DNA of 64,000 nucleotides from Lysinibacillus halotolerans. Its GTDB lineage: Bacteria > Bacillota > Bacilli > Bacillales_A > Planococcaceae. The notes under the pieces are model-generated. The model saw nothing but the letters and a program-made list of their open reading frames with translations, did not search any database and was not told where the DNA came from. Each line of letters starts with the position of its first letter. Position 1 is the first letter of the stretch. Position numbers and translations under genes: made by a program. This document shows, one piece after another, positions 1 through 11,205 of the stretch. The stretch is from positions 18,956 through 82,955 of the forward strand of contig NZ_RHLQ01000009.1 in assembly GCF_003711845.1 (NCBI RefSeq), in the 5' to 3' direction.

Positions 1-114
1 CAAGGTAAAGTAGAAGAGATTGATGCTGATAAAGGCAAAATTAAAGTAACAATTGATATGTTCGGTCGTGAAACGAAAATGGAATTAGACTTCGAACAAA
101 TTCAAAAAATTTAG
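1..114 (+). CDS. nusG: NusG C-terminus (partial)
   Basis: Only the last 37 codons are in the window, cut at its left edge. The translation QGKVEEIDADKGKIKVTIDM continues through FGRETKMELDF to the TAG at 112-114, which is the end of the KOW domain of transcription factor NusG. NusG binds RNA polymerase, affects pausing, and contacts ribosomal protein S10 or Rho through this domain. The position directly upstream of rplK is the standard bacterial arrangement (secE-nusG-rplK), which supports the call. The N-terminal NGN domain lies outside the window. Confidence 0.9.
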   Translation, partial: QGKVEEIDADKGKIKVTIDMFGRETKMELDFEQIQKI

Positions 115-224
115 GTTTATAAATGAATGTTAGGAACTTACTTATATCTATAGAAAATCGCCATAATAAGCGCGATGATAAACTATCGAAAAGTTATGTT
201 GCCGAAATTGCTTTATAATTTCAC

Positions 225-253
225 TTGCTTATATAAATTAAAAGTGGTATCAT
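225..253 (+). promoter_or_regulatory. sigma-A promoter of rplK-rplA
   Basis: TTGCTT (225-230), a 17-base spacer, then TATCAT (248-253). It lies 142 bases before the rplK start and leaves a long untranslated leader. The leader contains a purine-rich segment (about 342-354) and the sequence around 355-380 just before the ribosome binding site; nothing else is seen in the 280-base gap after nusG. Confidence 0.7.
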
Positions 254-394
254 TTCATAGGTCAGACCGTCTAAATGATAGTTTGTCAAATTAAAGTTAA
301 TCTTTTAATGTTATCGGCAATTAGCTGACAGACAGATATTTGAGTGGGAGGGGCAACCCAATTACCACATCACGGACTTAAGGAGGTGTGTCTC

Positions 395-820
395 GTGGCT
401 AAAAAAGTTATTAAAATTGTAAAACTTCAAATCCCTGCTGGTAAAGCTAACCCAGCTCCACCGGTTGGTCCTGCATTAGGTCAAGCAGGTGTAAATATCA
501 TGGGATTCTGTAAGGAGTTCAACGCTCGTACTGCTGATCAAGCTGGTTTAATTATTCCAGTAGAAATCACAGTTTTCGAAGACCGTTCTTTCACTTTCAT
601 TACAAAAACTCCACCTGCAGCAGTATTACTTAAAGTTGCAGCAGGTATCCAATCTGGATCAGGTGAACCAAACCGTAAAAAAGTTGCAACGGTTAAACGT
701 GATAAAGTTCGCGAAATCGCTGAACAAAAAATGCCAGACCTAAACGCTGCATCAGTTGAAGCAGCTATGGCGATGGTTGAAGGTACAGCACGAAGCATGG
801 GTATTGTTATCGAAGACTAA
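395..820 (+). CDS. rplK: 50S ribosomal protein L11
   Basis: L11 binds the GTPase-associated region of 23S rRNA at the base of the L7/L12 stalk and is needed for factor function and for sensing uncharged tRNA in the stringent response. The GTG at 395 gives 141 residues, the normal length, beginning [20 protein letters not shown]. It follows AGGAGGTG (381-388). An in-frame upstream start at 344 would add 17 residues with no family match, so it is rejected. The proline-rich N-terminal linker ([16 protein letters not shown]) and the C-terminal rRNA-binding half ending in [12 protein letters not shown] are intact. It is first in the rplK-rplA unit and downstream of nusG. Confidence 0.97.
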   Translation: MAKKVIKIVKLQIPAGKANPAPPVGPALGQAGVNIMGFCKEFNARTADQAGLIIPVEITVFEDRSFTFITKTPPAAVLLKVAAGIQSGSGEPNRKKVATVKRDKVREIAEQKMPDLNAASVEAAMAMVEGTARSMGIVIED

Positions 821-865
821 TCGTTAACAAGTCCTGGTTACTTGATGATGAAGGCTTTTGTTTTG

Positions 866-902
866 GAGGTTGCGGTAAGTTCTTTTTTGAACTCGCAACC
901 TC
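866..902 (+). promoter_or_regulatory. long hairpin in the rplK-rplA spacer
   Basis: GAGGTTGCG (866-874) pairs exactly with CGCAACCTC (894-902). Inside, AGTTC (878-882) pairs with GAACT (889-893) around a T6 loop, leaving a 3-base bulge. There is no downstream T-tract, so it is not a simple terminator. The position just before rplA suggests a post-transcriptional control or processing site, possibly for L1 autoregulation; this is inference. Confidence 0.5.
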
Positions 903-952
903 TATTCGTGGGAGGAATATCCGCTAAAACCACAATCAAGGAGGAAAATATA

Positions 953-1651
953 ATGGTAAAAAAAGGTAAAAGACTGCAAGAAGCAGCTAAATTAGTTGAC
1001 CGTTCAAAATTATATAATGCTGAAGAAGCTATCGCTTTAGCAAAACAAACAAGCACAGTAAACTTCGACGCAACTGTTGAAGTGGCTTTCAAACTTGGTA
1101 TCGATACTCGTAAAAACGACCAACAAATCCGTGGTGCAGTAGTACTACCAAACGGAACTGGTAAAACTCAACGTGTATTAGTATTCGCTAAAGGTGAAAA
1201 ACTTAAAGAAGCTGAAGCTGCAGGTGCAGACTATGTAGGCGATGCAGAATACATCAACAAAATCCAACAAGGTTGGTTCGATTTCGATGTAATCGTTGCA
1301 ACTCCAGATATGATGGGTGAAGTTGGTAAACTTGGTCGTGTATTAGGACCTAAAGGTTTAATGCCAAACCCTAAAACTGGTACTGTTACTTTCGATGTAA
1401 CAAAAGCGATTCAAGAAATCAAAGCTGGTAAAGTAGAATACCGTGCTGACAAAGCTGGTATTATCCACGCTCCAATCGGTAAAGTTTCTTTCGATACAGA
1501 AAAATTAGTAGAAAACTTCTTAGCTGTATTTGATGTTATTCAAAAAGCTAAACCAGCTGCAGCTAAAGGTACTTACATGAAGTCTGTTAATGTAACAACT
1601 ACAATGGGACCATCTGTAAAAGTTGATACTACTAGCGTAACTGTACGATAA
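953..1651 (+). CDS. rplA: 50S ribosomal protein L1
   Basis: L1 forms the mobile L1 stalk of the large subunit, helps release E-site tRNA, and in many bacteria represses its own mRNA. The ATG at 953 follows GGAGG (939-944 region) and gives 232 residues, the usual length. In-frame codons back to 842 encode residues that do not fit the family. The N-terminus [19 protein letters not shown], the central domain with [18 protein letters not shown] and the C-terminal [18 protein letters not shown] are typical and uninterrupted. It is co-transcribed with rplK, and a new promoter for rplJL follows 30 bases after its stop. Confidence 0.97.
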   Translation: MVKKGKRLQEAAKLVDRSKLYNAEEAIALAKQTSTVNFDATVEVAFKLGIDTRKNDQQIRGAVVLPNGTGKTQRVLVFAKGEKLKEAEAAGADYVGDAEYINKIQQGWFDFDVIVATPDMMGEVGKLGRVLGPKGLMPNPKTGTVTFDVTKAIQEIKAGKVEYRADKAGIIHAPIGKVSFDTEKLVENFLAVFDVIQKAKPAAAKGTYMKSVNVTTTMGPSVKVDTTSVTVR

Positions 1652-1680
1652 TATAGATCGTTTGAAATAAAATATATATG

Positions 1681-1709
1681 TTGACAACGCTCCTCTTTCT
1701 TGGTAAGAT
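1681..1709 (+). promoter_or_regulatory. sigma-A promoter of rplJL
   Basis: TTGACA (1681-1686), a 17-base spacer, then TAAGAT (1704-1709): a near-consensus promoter inside the rplA-rplJ gap that makes rplJL a separately initiated unit with a leader of about 180 bases. Confidence 0.8.
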
Positions 1710-1711
1710 GG

Positions 1712-1856
1712 ATGACGTTGTGAATATCCATTTGTACCGTAGACAGTAGGGGTGCTTGCACTTAATTATCCTACCGAGGACATCGAAATCGGATTCTTTT
1801 TTAGATGATGAATTTTCCGCCTCTAGTCTACTCTATTGACTAGAGGCTTTTCTTTT
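1712..1856 (+). promoter_or_regulatory. L10 leader with attenuator hairpin
   Basis: The transcript from the 1681 promoter starts with a structured leader. It ends in an intrinsic terminator-like hairpin: GCCTCTAGTC (1819-1828) pairs perfectly with GACTAGAGGC (1838-1847), followed by a T-rich tract (1848-1856) and about 40 bases before the rplJ start. This layout matches the Bacillota L10 leader, where the L10-(L12)4 complex binds the leader and favours termination. The terminator stem is seen directly; the L10-binding part is assigned by position and general resemblance. Confidence 0.75.
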
Positions 1857-1895
1857 GTCGGTATAAATGACCCATTCTAATAGGAGGTGTCAATC

Positions 1896-2396
1896 ATGGG
1901 CAATGCAATTGAAACAAAAAAAGTTCAAGTACAAGAAATCGCTGAAAAATTCCAAGCTGCTTCTTCTGTAGTAGTAGTGGATTACCGTGGTTTAACTGTT
2001 GCTCAAGTTACAGAACTTCGTAAACAACTTCGCGAATCAGGTGTTGAGTTCAAAGTTTACAAAAACACTTTAACTCGTCGTGCAGCTGAAATCGCTGGTG
2101 TTGCTGGAATTAACGAATTCTTAACTGGTCCAAACGCTGTTGCGTTCTCTAACGAAGACGTAGTAGCTCCAGCGAAAATCATTAATGAATTCGCTAAAAA
2201 GAACGAAGCGCTTGAAATCAAAGCTGGTATTATCGAAGGTAACGTTTCTTCTGCTGATGACGTTAAAGCACTTGCAGAACTTCCATCACGCGAAGGTTTA
2301 CTTTCAATGCTTTTATCAGTTCTTCAAGCTCCAGTGCGCAACTTCGCACTTGCAACAAAAGCTGTTGCAGAACAAAAAGAAGAGCAAGGCGCTTAA
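1896..2396 (+). CDS. rplJ: 50S ribosomal protein L10
   Basis: L10 is the base of the ribosomal stalk; its N-terminal domain binds 23S rRNA and L11, and its C-terminal helix carries L7/L12 dimers. The ATG at 1896 follows AGGAGGTG (1882-1889) and gives 166 residues ([20 protein letters not shown]). A GTG at 1887 is in frame but lies inside the ribosome binding site. The conserved [20 protein letters not shown] and YKNTLTRRA segments are present. The C-terminal part is shorter and acidic, as usual. It is followed 80 bases later by rplL. Confidence 0.97.
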   Translation: MGNAIETKKVQVQEIAEKFQAASSVVVVDYRGLTVAQVTELRKQLRESGVEFKVYKNTLTRRAAEIAGVAGINEFLTGPNAVAFSNEDVVAPAKIINEFAKKNEALEIKAGIIEGNVSSADDVKALAELPSREGLLSMLLSVLQAPVRNFALATKAVAEQKEEQGA

Positions 2397-2476
2397 TCGC
2401 AGCCTAAACTTCAAACAAATTAATTTCGGGCAAGTAGCCTAATAAAATAACCATATCCATATAGGAGGAAAATAAA

Positions 2477-2839
2477 ATGAACAAAGATCAAATCTTAGAA
2501 GCTATCAAAGCTATGACAGTTCTTGAGTTAAACGATTTAGTAAAAGCAATCGAAGAAGAATTCGGTGTAACAGCTGCTGCTCCTGTAGCAGTAGTAGGTG
2601 GCGCTGGTGCAGCTGCTGCTGAAGAAAAAACTGAATTTGATGTAGTACTAGCTAACGCTGGTGACCAAAAAATCAAAGTTATCAAAGTGGTTCGTGAAAT
2701 CACTGGTCTTGGCTTAAAAGAAGCTAAAGAAGTTGTAGATAACGCTCCAAAACCATTAAAAGAAGGCGTATCTAAAGAAGAAGCTGAAGAAATTAAAGCT
2801 AAACTTGAAGAAGTTGGCGCTTCAATCGAAGTTAAATAA
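2477..2839 (+). CDS. rplL: 50S ribosomal protein L7/L12
   Basis: This stalk protein recruits and stimulates translation GTPases and is present in several copies per ribosome. It has 120 residues, the normal length. The N-terminal dimerisation domain ([20 protein letters not shown]) is followed by an Ala/Val-rich hinge (residues about 34-52). The C-terminal factor-binding domain carries [20 protein letters not shown] and ends in GASIEVK. The ribosome binding site is AGGAGG (2463-2468). It is translated from the rplJ transcript, whose level is set by the upstream attenuator, and is followed by a strong terminator at 2868-2900. Confidence 0.98.
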   Translation: MNKDQILEAIKAMTVLELNDLVKAIEEEFGVTAAAPVAVVGGAGAAAAEEKTEFDVVLANAGDQKIKVIKVVREITGLGLKEAKEVVDNAPKPLKEGVSKEEAEEIKAKLEEVGASIEVK

Positions 2840-2867
2840 TTTCTCCATTTACCTATTTTCAATAAAT

Positions 2868-2901
2868 AAAGAAAGCTCGTCTATTTTGACGGGCTTTCTT
2901 C
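2868..2901 (+). terminator. rho-independent terminator after rplL
   Basis: AAGAAAGCTCGTC (about 2869-2881) pairs with GACGGGCTTTCTT (2888-2900) with one G-T pair, then a T-rich stretch. It ends the rplJL unit and lies only 28 bases before the methyltransferase start. Confidence 0.8.
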
Positions 2902-2927
2902 ATTTTCTTTGAGGAGGGCACGGTTCG

Positions 2928-3530
2928 ATGTCTGAACATTATTATTCAAAAAAGCCTCAAACTGAAAGTAAACCACGCCAATGGAAATTTACATTACTCG
3001 GACATACTTTCTTATTTGAAACAGATTCGGGTGTTTTTAGTAAAAGCGAAGTAGATTTTGGATCCCGTGTTTTAATTGAAACTTTTCAACTTCCTGAAAT
3101 AGAAGGTGCTATTTTGGATGTAGGCTGTGGATATGGCCCAATTGGGTTATCGATTGCTAAACAAAATCCAGATCGTACAATTTATATGATGGATATTAAT
3201 GAAAGGGCAGTTGCGCTAGCGAATAAAAATGCGCAAATAAACGGAGTTCAAAATGTACGTATTTTTGAAAGTGATGGTCTTGCTGCTGTTGGAGAAGAAT
3301 TGCCGATTGCCGCAATTTTAACTAACCCACCGATTCGAGCTGGGAAAGATACGGTCTTTAAATTTTATGACGGTGCTTTCGAGAAATTAACGGTTGGGGG
3401 AGAGCTGTGGGTCGTCATTCAAAAGAAACAAGGTGCTCCATCTACAGTAAATCATTTAGAAGAAAAGTTTGCAGAAGTAGAAATAGTCGAGAAGAAAAAA
3501 GGCTATTGGATTATACGAGCAAAAAAATAA
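2928..3530 (+). CDS. class I SAM methyltransferase, RsmC/YbxB-like
   Basis: A 200-residue Rossmann-fold methyltransferase. SAM-binding motif I is ILDVGCGYGPIGLSIAK (about residues 62-78). An acidic motif II follows (MMDIN), and the catalytic NPP-type motif IV reads LTNPPIRAGK (about residues 130-139). The NPP motif is typical of N2-guanine or N6-adenine methyltransferases acting on RNA, and the size and N-terminus (HYYSKKPQTESKPRQW) match the small YbxB family found between rplL and rpoB in Bacillales. An rRNA guanine substrate, as for RsmC, is a family-based guess. It has its own strong ribosome binding site and lies in the usual place upstream of rpoB. Confidence 0.88.
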   Translation: MSEHYYSKKPQTESKPRQWKFTLLGHTFLFETDSGVFSKSEVDFGSRVLIETFQLPEIEGAILDVGCGYGPIGLSIAKQNPDRTIYMMDINERAVALANKNAQINGVQNVRIFESDGLAAVGEELPIAAILTNPPIRAGKDTVFKFYDGAFEKLTVGGELWVVIQKKQGAPSTVNHLEEKFAEVEIVEKKKGYWIIRAKK

Positions 3531-3580
3531 TTAACCATTCATTGTAAGAATGGAAATAAATGAGTATAAGATATAAAATA

Positions 3581-3614
3581 TTGACTTGACAAAATGGCTA
3601 TGATAACATAATAA
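3581..3614 (+). promoter_or_regulatory. overlapping sigma-A promoters of rpoBC
   Basis: Two registers are possible: TTGACT (3581-3586), 17 bases, TAACAT (3604-3609); or TTGACA (3586-3591), 17 bases, TAATAA (3609-3614). Either places the start near 3620 with a leader of about 190 bases before rpoB. Confidence 0.65.
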
Positions 3615-3705
3615 AATGCAAAATTATTATTTTGTGGGAGTTTGCCCTTTTGTATGCAATATATTTTATGTGGGTATACTTACCATGAATAAGTTTAGTT
3701 TAACC

Positions 3706-3741
3706 GAAAATGAGATCTAAGAAAAGACTCGTTTTCTTTTT
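3706..3741 (+). terminator. attenuator-like hairpin in the rpoB leader
   Basis: GAAAATGAG (3706-3714) pairs with CTCGTTTTC (3728-3736), with one G-T pair, followed at once by a T-run. It sits between the rpoBC promoter and the rpoB start, so it may cause partial termination that sets rpoBC expression. No antiterminator was worked out. Confidence 0.5.
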
Positions 3742-3813
3742 GTCTTTCGAAATCATACACTATTTAGTTGATTTTGCAAAGACCTATTATCGCTTTAATG
3801 AGGGGTGAATGAG

Positions 3814-6800
3814 TTGACAGGTCAACTAGTTCAGTACGGACAACACCGCCAGCGTAGAAGCTTTGCGCGTATTAAAGAGGTGCTGGAGCTTCCGAATTTA
3901 ATTGAGATTCAAACAGCATCTTACGAGTGGTTCCTTGAAGAAGGGTTGCGTGAGATGTTCCGCGACATTTCTCCAATCGAAGATTTTACAGGCAATCTTT
4001 CACTTGAATTCATCGATTATAGTTTAGGTGAGCCTAAATATGATGTTGATGAATGTAAAGAACGCGACGTAACTTATGCTGCACCATTGCGCGTAAAAGT
4101 ACGTCTCCACAACAAAGAAACAGACGAAGTAAAAGAGCAAGATGTCTTCATGGGTGACTTCCCATTGATGACAGAAACAGGCACATTTGTAATCAATGGT
4201 GCCGAACGTGTTATTGTTTCACAATTAGTTCGTTCTCCAAGCGTTTACTTCCACGATAAAACTGATAAAAACGGTAAAAAAGGCTTTGGTGCAACTGTAA
4301 TTCCAAACCGCGGTGCTTGGTTAGAGTACGAAACTGATGCAAAGGACGTAGTGTATGTACGTATTGACCGTACACGTAAACTTCCAGTAACAGTATTATT
4401 ACGTGCTTTAGGGTTCGGTTCAGATCAAGAAATCATTGATATTCTTGGTGATAACGAGTATTTACGAAACACGCTTGAAAAAGATAACACTGATAGCACT
4501 GAAAAAGCGTTATTAGAAATCTATGAGCGTCTTCGTCCAGGTGAACCACCTACAGTTGAAAGTGCAAAAAGCTTATTATATTCTCGTTTCTTCGATGCTA
4601 AACGTTATGATTTAGCAAACGTTGGACGTTATAAAATGAACAAAAAGCTTCACATTAAAAATCGTTTATTCAATCAAACGGTTGCAGAAACTCTTGTCGA
4701 TCCAGAAACAGGAGAAATTTTAGTTGAAAAAGGTACTACACTTGATCGTCGTACTTTAGACCGTATTATTCCTTATTTAGAAAATGGAATCGGCTTCCGT
4801 ACATTATCCCAAGTTGGTGGGGTATTAGAAGAAGACGTAACGATTCAATCAATTAAAATCTTTGCACCAAATGATGAAGCGCAAAAAGAAATCAATGTTA
4901 TTTCAAACGCTTATGTAGATGAAGAAGTGAAAAATATCACACCAGCTGATGTGATTGCATCGATGTCTTACTTCTTTAACTTATTACATGGTGTAGGAAA
5001 TACAGATGATATCGACCACTTAGGTAACCGTCGCTTACGTTCAGTAGGTGAATTGTTACAAAACCAATTCCGTATCGGTTTATCCCGTATGGAACGTGTT
5101 GTACGTGAACGTATGTCTATTAATGACACTGCGTCTATCGTACCTCAACAATTAATTAATATTCGTCCAGTTATTGCATCAATAAAAGAGTTCTTTGGTA
5201 GCTCTCAATTATCGCAATTCATGGACCAAACAAACCCGTTAGCTGAGTTAACTCACAAACGTCGTCTTTCTGCTTTAGGACCTGGTGGTTTAACTCGTGA
5301 GCGTGCAGGTATGGAAGTACGTGACGTTCACTACTCTCACTACGGTCGTATGTGTCCGATTGAGACTCCAGAGGGTCCAAACATCGGGTTAATCAACTCA
5401 CTTTCTTCTTATGCAAAAGTAAATAAATTTGGTTTCATTGAAACACCATATCGTCGTGTTGATCCTGAAACAGGTCAAGTGACAGATCAAATTGATTACT
5501 TAACTGCTGACGAAGAAGATAATTATATTGTTGCGCAAGCGAACTCCAAGTTAAATCCGGATGGAACTTTCGCAAATGATGAAGTTTTAGGTCGTTTCCG
5601 TGGGGATAACACAGTATTCAAAAAAGACCGTGTTGACTATATGGACGTTTCGCCTAAACAAGTAGTATCTGCTGCCACAGCGTGTATTCCATTCTTAGAA
5701 AACGATGACTCTAACCGTGCGCTTATGGGTGCGAACATGCAACGTCAAGCTGTTCCTTTGTTAAACCCAGAGGCACCATTTGTTGGTACTGGTATGGAAC
5801 ACGTTAACGCTCGTGACTCAGGGGCTGCTGTAGTAAACAAATACCACGGTATTGTAGAACACGTTGAAGCACGTTCTATTCATGTACGTCGTATTGAAGA
5901 AATTGATGGGAAAGAAGTAAAAGGTGAATTAACGAAATACAAACTTCAAAAATTCACTCGTTCGAACCATGGTACTTCAATTAACCAACGCCCAATCGTA
6001 AAAGTTGGCGATCGTGTTAAACCGAAGGACATTTTAGCCGATGGTCCATCAATGGAAAAAGGTGAACTTGCCCTTGGACGTAACGTTTTAGTTGCCTTCA
6101 TGACATGGGAAGGGTTCAACTATGAAGATGCCGTTATTATGAACGAACGTCTAGTAAAAGACGATGTTTACACTTCTGTTCATATTGAAGAATATGAATC
6201 AGAATCTCGTGATACAAAATTAGGACCTGAAGAAATCACTCGTGATATTCCAAATGTCGGGGAAGATGCACTTCGCAACTTAGACGACCGTGGAATTATC
6301 CGTATTGGTGCTGAGGTTCGTGATGGCGATATTCTAGTAGGTAAAGTTACACCTAAAGGGGTAACGGAGTTAACTGCTGAAGAGCGTTTATTACATGCTA
6401 TCTTCGGTGAGAAAGCTCGTGAAGTACGTGATACTTCATTACGTGTACCTCATGGTGCTGGCGGTATCGTTCTAGATGTTAAAGTCTTCAACCGTGAAGA
6501 TGGCGATGAGTTACCACCAGGCGTTAACCAATTAGTTCGTGTTTATATTGTTCAAAAACGTAAAATCCGCGTTGGGGATAAAATGGCCGGACGTCACGGT
6601 AACAAAGGGGTAATTTCACGTATTTTACCTGAAGAAGATATGCCGTTTATGCCAGACGGAACTCCTGTTGACATCATGTTAAACCCACTTGGTGTACCAT
6701 CTCGTATGAACATCGGACAAGTTTTAGAGCTTCATTTAGGTATGGCTGCTCGTTACTTAGGTCTTCATATGGCAACGCCAGTATTTGATGGAGCCAACGA

Positions 6801-7368
6801 AGAAGATGTTTGGGAAACAATGGAAGAAGCAGGTATGAACCGCGACGGTAAAACAATTCTTTATGATGGTCGTTCGGGTGAACCATTCGACAACCGAGTT
6901 TCAGTTGGTATCATGTACATGATCAAATTAGCTCACATGGTTGACGATAAACTTCACGCTCGTTCAACTGGACCTTATTCACTAGTTACGCAACAACCAC
7001 TTGGTGGTAAAGCGCAATTTGGTGGTCAACGTTTCGGTGAGATGGAGGTTTGGGCACTTGAAGCTTACGGTGCTGCATACACTCTTCAAGAGATCTTAAC
7101 GATTAAATCCGATGACGTTGTTGGTCGTGTGAAAACTTATGAAGCAATTGTTAAAGGTGAAAGTGTTCCAGAACCAGGTGTTCCAGAGTCTTTCAAAGTA
7201 TTAATTAAAGAGCTTCAATCATTAGGTTTAGATGTGAAAATGTTAACAGTTAATGATGAAGAAGTTGAACTTCGCGATTTAGACGATGAAGATGAACTTC
7301 AACCAACAGATGCATTAAACATCTTACCAGCTAGTGAAAAAGAAGATGCTGTAGAATCAATGGAATAA
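3814..7368 (+). CDS. rpoB: RNA polymerase subunit beta
   Basis: The beta subunit forms one jaw of the RNA polymerase active-centre cleft. The TTG at 3814 is six bases after AGGGGTG (3801-3807) and yields [20 protein letters not shown], matching the Bacillus start; a GTG at 3805 lies inside the ribosome binding site. The product is about 1184 residues. The rifampicin-binding cluster is wild type ([20 protein letters not shown], then [10 protein letters not shown]), and the active-site stretch [13 protein letters not shown] is intact. The C-terminal acidic tail ([19 protein letters not shown] onward) is typical of Bacillota. It is followed by rpoC after 125 bases. Confidence 0.98.
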   Translation: MTGQLVQYGQHRQRRSFARIKEVLELPNLIEIQTASYEWFLEEGLREMFRDISPIEDFTGNLSLEFIDYSLGEPKYDVDECKERDVTYAAPLRVKVRLHNKETDEVKEQDVFMGDFPLMTETGTFVINGAERVIVSQLVRSPSVYFHDKTDKNGKKGFGATVIPNRGAWLEYETDAKDVVYVRIDRTRKLPVTVLLRALGFGSDQEIIDILGDNEYLRNTLEKDNTDSTEKALLEIYERLRPGEPPTVESAKSLLYSRFFDAKRYDLANVGRYKMNKKLHIKNRLFNQTVAETLVDPETGEILVEKGTTLDRRTLDRIIPYLENGIGFRTLSQVGGVLEEDVTIQSIKIFAPNDEAQKEINVISNAYVDEEVKNITPADVIASMSYFFNLLHGVGNTDDIDHLGNRRLRSVGELLQNQFRIGLSRMERVVRERMSINDTASIVPQQLINIRPVIASIKEFFGSSQLSQFMDQTNPLAELTHKRRLSALGPGGLTRERAGMEVRDVHYSHYGRMCPIETPEGPNIGLINSLSSYAKVNKFGFIETPYRRVDPETGQVTDQIDYLTADEEDNYIVAQANSKLNPDGTFANDEVLGRFRGDNTVFKKDRVDYMDVSPKQVVSAATACIPFLENDDSNRALMGANMQRQAVPLLNPEAPFVGTGMEHVNARDSGAAVVNKYHGIVEHVEARSIHVRRIEEIDGKEVKGELTKYKLQKFTRSNHGTSINQRPIVKVGDRVKPKDILADGPSMEKGELALGRNVLVAFMTWEGFNYEDAVIMNERLVKDDVYTSVHIEEYESESRDTKLGPEEITRDIPNVGEDALRNLDDRGIIRIGAEVRDGDILVGKVTPKGVTELTAEERLLHAIFGEKAREVRDTSLRVPHGAGGIVLDVKVFNREDGDELPPGVNQLVRVYIVQKRKIRVGDKMAGRHGNKGVISRILPEEDMPFMPDGTPVDIMLNPLGVPSRMNIGQVLELHLGMAARYLGLHMATPVFDGANEEDVWETMEEAGMNRDGKTILYDGRSGEPFDNRVSVGIMYMIKLAHMVDDKLHARSTGPYSLVTQQPLGGKAQFGGQRFGEMEVWALEAYGAAYTLQEILTIKSDDVVGRVKTYEAIVKGESVPEPGVPESFKVLIKELQSLGLDVKMLTVNDEEVELRDLDDEDELQPTDALNILPASEKEDAVESME

Positions 7369-7379
7369 TTATAATAATT

Positions 7380-7407
7380 GGGCAGGAGAAAGATTTTCTG
7401 CCTGCCC
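7380..7407 (+). promoter_or_regulatory. hairpin between rpoB and rpoC
   Basis: GGGCAGG (7380-7386) pairs with CCTGCCC (7401-7407). No T-tract follows, so it is likelier an mRNA processing or stability element than a full terminator. Confidence 0.5.
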
Positions 7408-7493
7408 ATTATTAAAATACATTATTAATTTTTAAAATTAATGTTGAGCTTCGGAAAGTCTCAGAGGACTTATACTAAAGGGAGGTAGGCTCC

Positions 7494-10400
7494 TTGATAG
7501 ATGTTAATGAATTTGAATATATGAAAATCGGTTTAGCTTCACCGGATAAGATTCGTTCATGGTCATATGGAGAAGTAAAAAAACCTGAAACTATTAACTA
7601 TCGTACTTTAAAACCAGAAAAAGACGGTCTGTTCTGTGAACGTATTTTCGGACCTACAAAAGACTGGGAATGTCACTGTGGTAAATACAAACGTGTGCGC
7701 TATAAAGGCGTAGTTTGTGACCGTTGTGGTGTAGAAGTTACTCGTGCAAAAGTTCGCCGCGAACGTATGGGTCATATTGAACTAGCAGCACCTGTATCTC
7801 ATATTTGGTATTTCAAAGGTATTCCAAGCCGTATGGGACTTATTCTTGATATGTCACCACGTGCATTGGAAGAAGTTATTTATTTTGCATCATACGTTGT
7901 AATCGAACCAGGTGATTCTAGCTTAGATAAAAAACAACTTTTATCTGAAAAAGAATACCGTGCATACCGTGAAAAATTCGGTAACAGCTTCGAAGCGGCA
8001 ATGGGTGCAGAAGCAATTAAAAAACTTCTAGAACAAATTGATCTAGAAGAAGAAACAATTTCATTAAAAGAAGAGTTGAAAACTGCTCAAGGCCAACGTC
8101 GCACACGTGCAATTAAACGTCTTGAAGTAATCGAATCATTCCGAAACTCTGGTAATAAACCAGAATGGATGATCTTAGATGTACTACCTGTCATTCCACC
8201 TGAGCTTCGTCCAATGGTGCAATTAGACGGTGGTCGTTTTGCTACTTCTGACTTGAACGATCTATATCGTCGAGTAATTAACCGTAACAACCGTTTAAAA
8301 CGTCTACTTGACCTTGGTGCACCAAGCATCATTGTTCAAAACGAAAAACGTATGTTACAAGAAGCGGTTGACGCATTAATTGATAATGGTCGTCGTGGTC
8401 GTCCTGTTACAGGACCTGGTAACCGTCCTTTAAAATCCCTATCACATATGTTAAAAGGGAAACAAGGTCGTTTCCGTCAAAACTTACTTGGTAAACGTGT
8501 AGACTATTCTGGTCGTTCCGTTATCGTAGTAGGTCCAAACTTAAAAATGTACCAATGTGGTCTTCCAAAAGAAATGGCAATCGAGTTATTCAAGCCTTTC
8601 GTTATGAAAGAACTTGTTGAACGAGGCCTAGCTCATAACATTAAAAGTGCAAAACGTAAAATTGAGCGTATGCACAACGAAGTATGGGACGTTTTAGAAG
8701 ATGTAATCCGTGAACATCCAGTGTTACTTAACCGTGCACCGACTCTTCACAGACTTGGTATTCAAGCATTCGAGCCAACATTAGTAGAAGGCCGTGCGAT
8801 TCGTCTACACCCATTAGTATGTACAGCTTACAACGCTGACTTCGATGGTGACCAAATGGCGGTTCACGTTCCATTATCAGCAGAAGCACAAGCGGAAGCT
8901 CGCTTACTTATGTTAGCTGCTCAAAACATCTTAAATCCAAAAGATGGTAAACCAGTTGTAACTCCATCTCAAGATATGGTATTAGGTAACTATTACTTAA
9001 CGCTTGAGCGTGCAGGAGCTCGTGGTGAAGGTTCTGTATTCTACGGTACTGACGAAGTATTAATTGCTTACCAAACTGGTAATGTACATTTACACACTCG
9101 CATTGCTGTAAAAGCAAGTTCATTAAATAACCCTACGTTTACAGAAGAACAAAATAAACAGTTCTTATTAACAACAGTAGGTAAGGTGATTTTCAACGAA
9201 ATTCTTCCTGAATCATTCCCTTATATTAATGAACCAACAGCTGTGAATTTAGAACAAAAAACACCTGAGAAATACTTCACAACGTTAACAATTGATGAAG
9301 AAACGTTAAAAGAGCTAGAAGCTACTGAAGGTTACAATGAACTTTCAGAAAATGAAAAAGTAGAAGCACAACGCCAAGCTGTGTTACAAAAACACTTTGC
9401 TTCAGTTAAAACAATTAGCCCATTCCGTAAAAAATTCTTAGGAAATATCATTGCGGAAGTATTTAAACGATTCCATATTACAGAAACGTCTAAAATGCTT
9501 GACCGTATGAAAGACCTAGGATTTAAATATTCAACTAAAGCTGGTATTACAGTTGCTATTTCAGATATCGTTGTATTACCTGAAAAAGTTGAAATTTTAG
9601 AAGAAGCACAGAAAAAAGTAGATAAAGTAATGGTTCAATTCCGTCGTGGTTTAATTACGGAAGAAGAACGTTATGATCGTGTCATCTCAAGCTGGTCTGC
9701 GGCGAAAGATGAAATTCAGTCTAAACTGATGGACTCTTTACCAGATACGAACCCAATCTTCATGATGAGTGACTCTGGTGCCCGTGGTAACGCATCTAAC
9801 TTTACACAACTTGCTGGTATGCGTGGATTAATGGCCAACCCAGCTGGACGTATTATCGAACTTCCAATCAAATCTTCATTCCGTGAAGGTTTAACAGTAT
9901 TGGAATACTTCATCTCTACTCACGGTGCTCGTAAAGGTCTAGCCGATACAGCATTAAAAACTGCGGACTCAGGTTACTTAACTCGTCGATTAGTAGACGT
10001 TGCCCAAGATGTCATCGTACGTGAAGACGATTGTGGTACTGACCGCGGCTTAACAATCGGTGCTTTAATGGAAGGCACTGAAGTAATTGAAACTTTAGAA
10101 GAGCGTATTATTGGTCGTCATACGAAGAAAACAATTCGTCACCCTGAAACAGGTGCGGTTATTTTAGAGCGTGATCAATTAATCACTCAAGATATAGCTC
10201 GTGAAATCGAAGATGCTGGTATTAAAGAAGTGACAATTCGTTCTGCATTCACATGTAATACAAAACATGGTGTATGTAAAAAATGTTACGGTATCAACTT
10301 AGCAACTGGTGAAGAGGTTGAAGTAGGTGAAGCGGTAGGTATTATCGCTGCTCAATCAATCGGTGAACCAGGTACACAATTAACAATGCGTACATTCCAT

Positions 10401-11177
10401 ACTGGTGGGGTTGCTGGTAACGATATTACACAAGGTCTTCCACGTATTCAGGAGATTTTCGAAGCTCGTAATCCTAAAGGGCAATCGGTTATCTCTGAAA
10501 TCTCAGGTACTGTTTCTGAGATCGAAGAAATTCGTGAAGGCTTAAAAGAAATTACAATCCAGGGTGAAATCGAAACACGTAAGTACCAAGCGCCATACAA
10601 TGCTCGCTTAAAAGTACAACTTGGTGATGTGATTAAACCTGGTCAAGTTTTAACTGAAGGTTCTATTGATCCAAAACAATTATTAAAAGTTAAGGACGTA
10701 GCAACTGTTCAAGAATATTTATTAAAAGAAGTGCAAAAAGTATACCGTATGCAAGGGGTAGAAATTGGAGATAAACATATTGAAGTAATGGTACGCCAAA
10801 TGCTTCGTAAAGTTCGTGTAATTGAAGCAGGTGATACAGAGTTATTACCAGGTTCATTACTTGATATCCACCAATTCACTGAAGCAAATAAAGATGCAAT
10901 TATTAACGGTAAAGTTCCTGCAACTTGTCGTCCTGTTATCCTAGGTATTACAAAAGCATCTCTTGAAACAGAATCATTCTTATCTGCTGCATCATTCCAA
11001 GAAACAACTCGTGTGTTAACGGATGCTGCTATTAAAGGTAAACGTGATGAACTTCTTGGTCTGAAAGAAAATGTTATTATCGGTAAACTAGTTCCGGCTG
11101 GTACTGGTATGCAACGTTATCGTCAGATTCGTATCGAAGAAACTGAAGCAGTTGAAGAACTGACATCTGCAGAATAA
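7494..11177 (+). CDS. rpoC: RNA polymerase subunit beta-prime
   Basis: This is the catalytic subunit of RNA polymerase. The TTG at 7494 follows GGGAGGTAGG and begins [19 protein letters not shown], as in Bacillus. The N-terminal zinc site ([19 protein letters not shown]) and the Mg-binding active site NADFDGD (residues 447-453) are intact. The second zinc site ([13 protein letters not shown]) and the trigger-loop region ([11 protein letters not shown]) are also present. At 1227 residues it is about 28 longer than B. subtilis RpoC as I recall it. The extra length maps to residues about 590-645, a Glu/Lys-rich segment containing [16 protein letters not shown]. The C-terminus ([15 protein letters not shown]) is short and acidic. 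Confidence 0.98.
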   Translation: MIDVNEFEYMKIGLASPDKIRSWSYGEVKKPETINYRTLKPEKDGLFCERIFGPTKDWECHCGKYKRVRYKGVVCDRCGVEVTRAKVRRERMGHIELAAPVSHIWYFKGIPSRMGLILDMSPRALEEVIYFASYVVIEPGDSSLDKKQLLSEKEYRAYREKFGNSFEAAMGAEAIKKLLEQIDLEEETISLKEELKTAQGQRRTRAIKRLEVIESFRNSGNKPEWMILDVLPVIPPELRPMVQLDGGRFATSDLNDLYRRVINRNNRLKRLLDLGAPSIIVQNEKRMLQEAVDALIDNGRRGRPVTGPGNRPLKSLSHMLKGKQGRFRQNLLGKRVDYSGRSVIVVGPNLKMYQCGLPKEMAIELFKPFVMKELVERGLAHNIKSAKRKIERMHNEVWDVLEDVIREHPVLLNRAPTLHRLGIQAFEPTLVEGRAIRLHPLVCTAYNADFDGDQMAVHVPLSAEAQAEARLLMLAAQNILNPKDGKPVVTPSQDMVLGNYYLTLERAGARGEGSVFYGTDEVLIAYQTGNVHLHTRIAVKASSLNNPTFTEEQNKQFLLTTVGKVIFNEILPESFPYINEPTAVNLEQKTPEKYFTTLTIDEETLKELEATEGYNELSENEKVEAQRQAVLQKHFASVKTISPFRKKFLGNIIAEVFKRFHITETSKMLDRMKDLGFKYSTKAGITVAISDIVVLPEKVEILEEAQKKVDKVMVQFRRGLITEEERYDRVISSWSAAKDEIQSKLMDSLPDTNPIFMMSDSGARGNASNFTQLAGMRGLMANPAGRIIELPIKSSFREGLTVLEYFISTHGARKGLADTALKTADSGYLTRRLVDVAQDVIVREDDCGTDRGLTIGALMEGTEVIETLEERIIGRHTKKTIRHPETGAVILERDQLITQDIAREIEDAGIKEVTIRSAFTCNTKHGVCKKCYGINLATGEEVEVGEAVGIIAAQSIGEPGTQLTMRTFHTGGVAGNDITQGLPRIQEIFEARNPKGQSVISEISGTVSEIEEIREGLKEITIQGEIETRKYQAPYNARLKVQLGDVIKPGQVLTEGSIDPKQLLKVKDVATVQEYLLKEVQKVYRMQGVEIGDKHIEVMVRQMLRKVRVIEAGDTELLPGSLLDIHQFTEANKDAIINGKVPATCRPVILGITKASLETESFLSAASFQETTRVLTDAAIKGKRDELLGLKENVIIGKLVPAGTGMQRYRQIRIEETEAVEELTSAE

Positions 11178-11205
11178 ATATACAATTCAAATGTATATTT
11201 CATAT

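Noticed and set aside
2185..2442. 85-codon frame overlapping rplJ
   Set aside because: A different frame of the well-conserved rplJ gene with no independent support.
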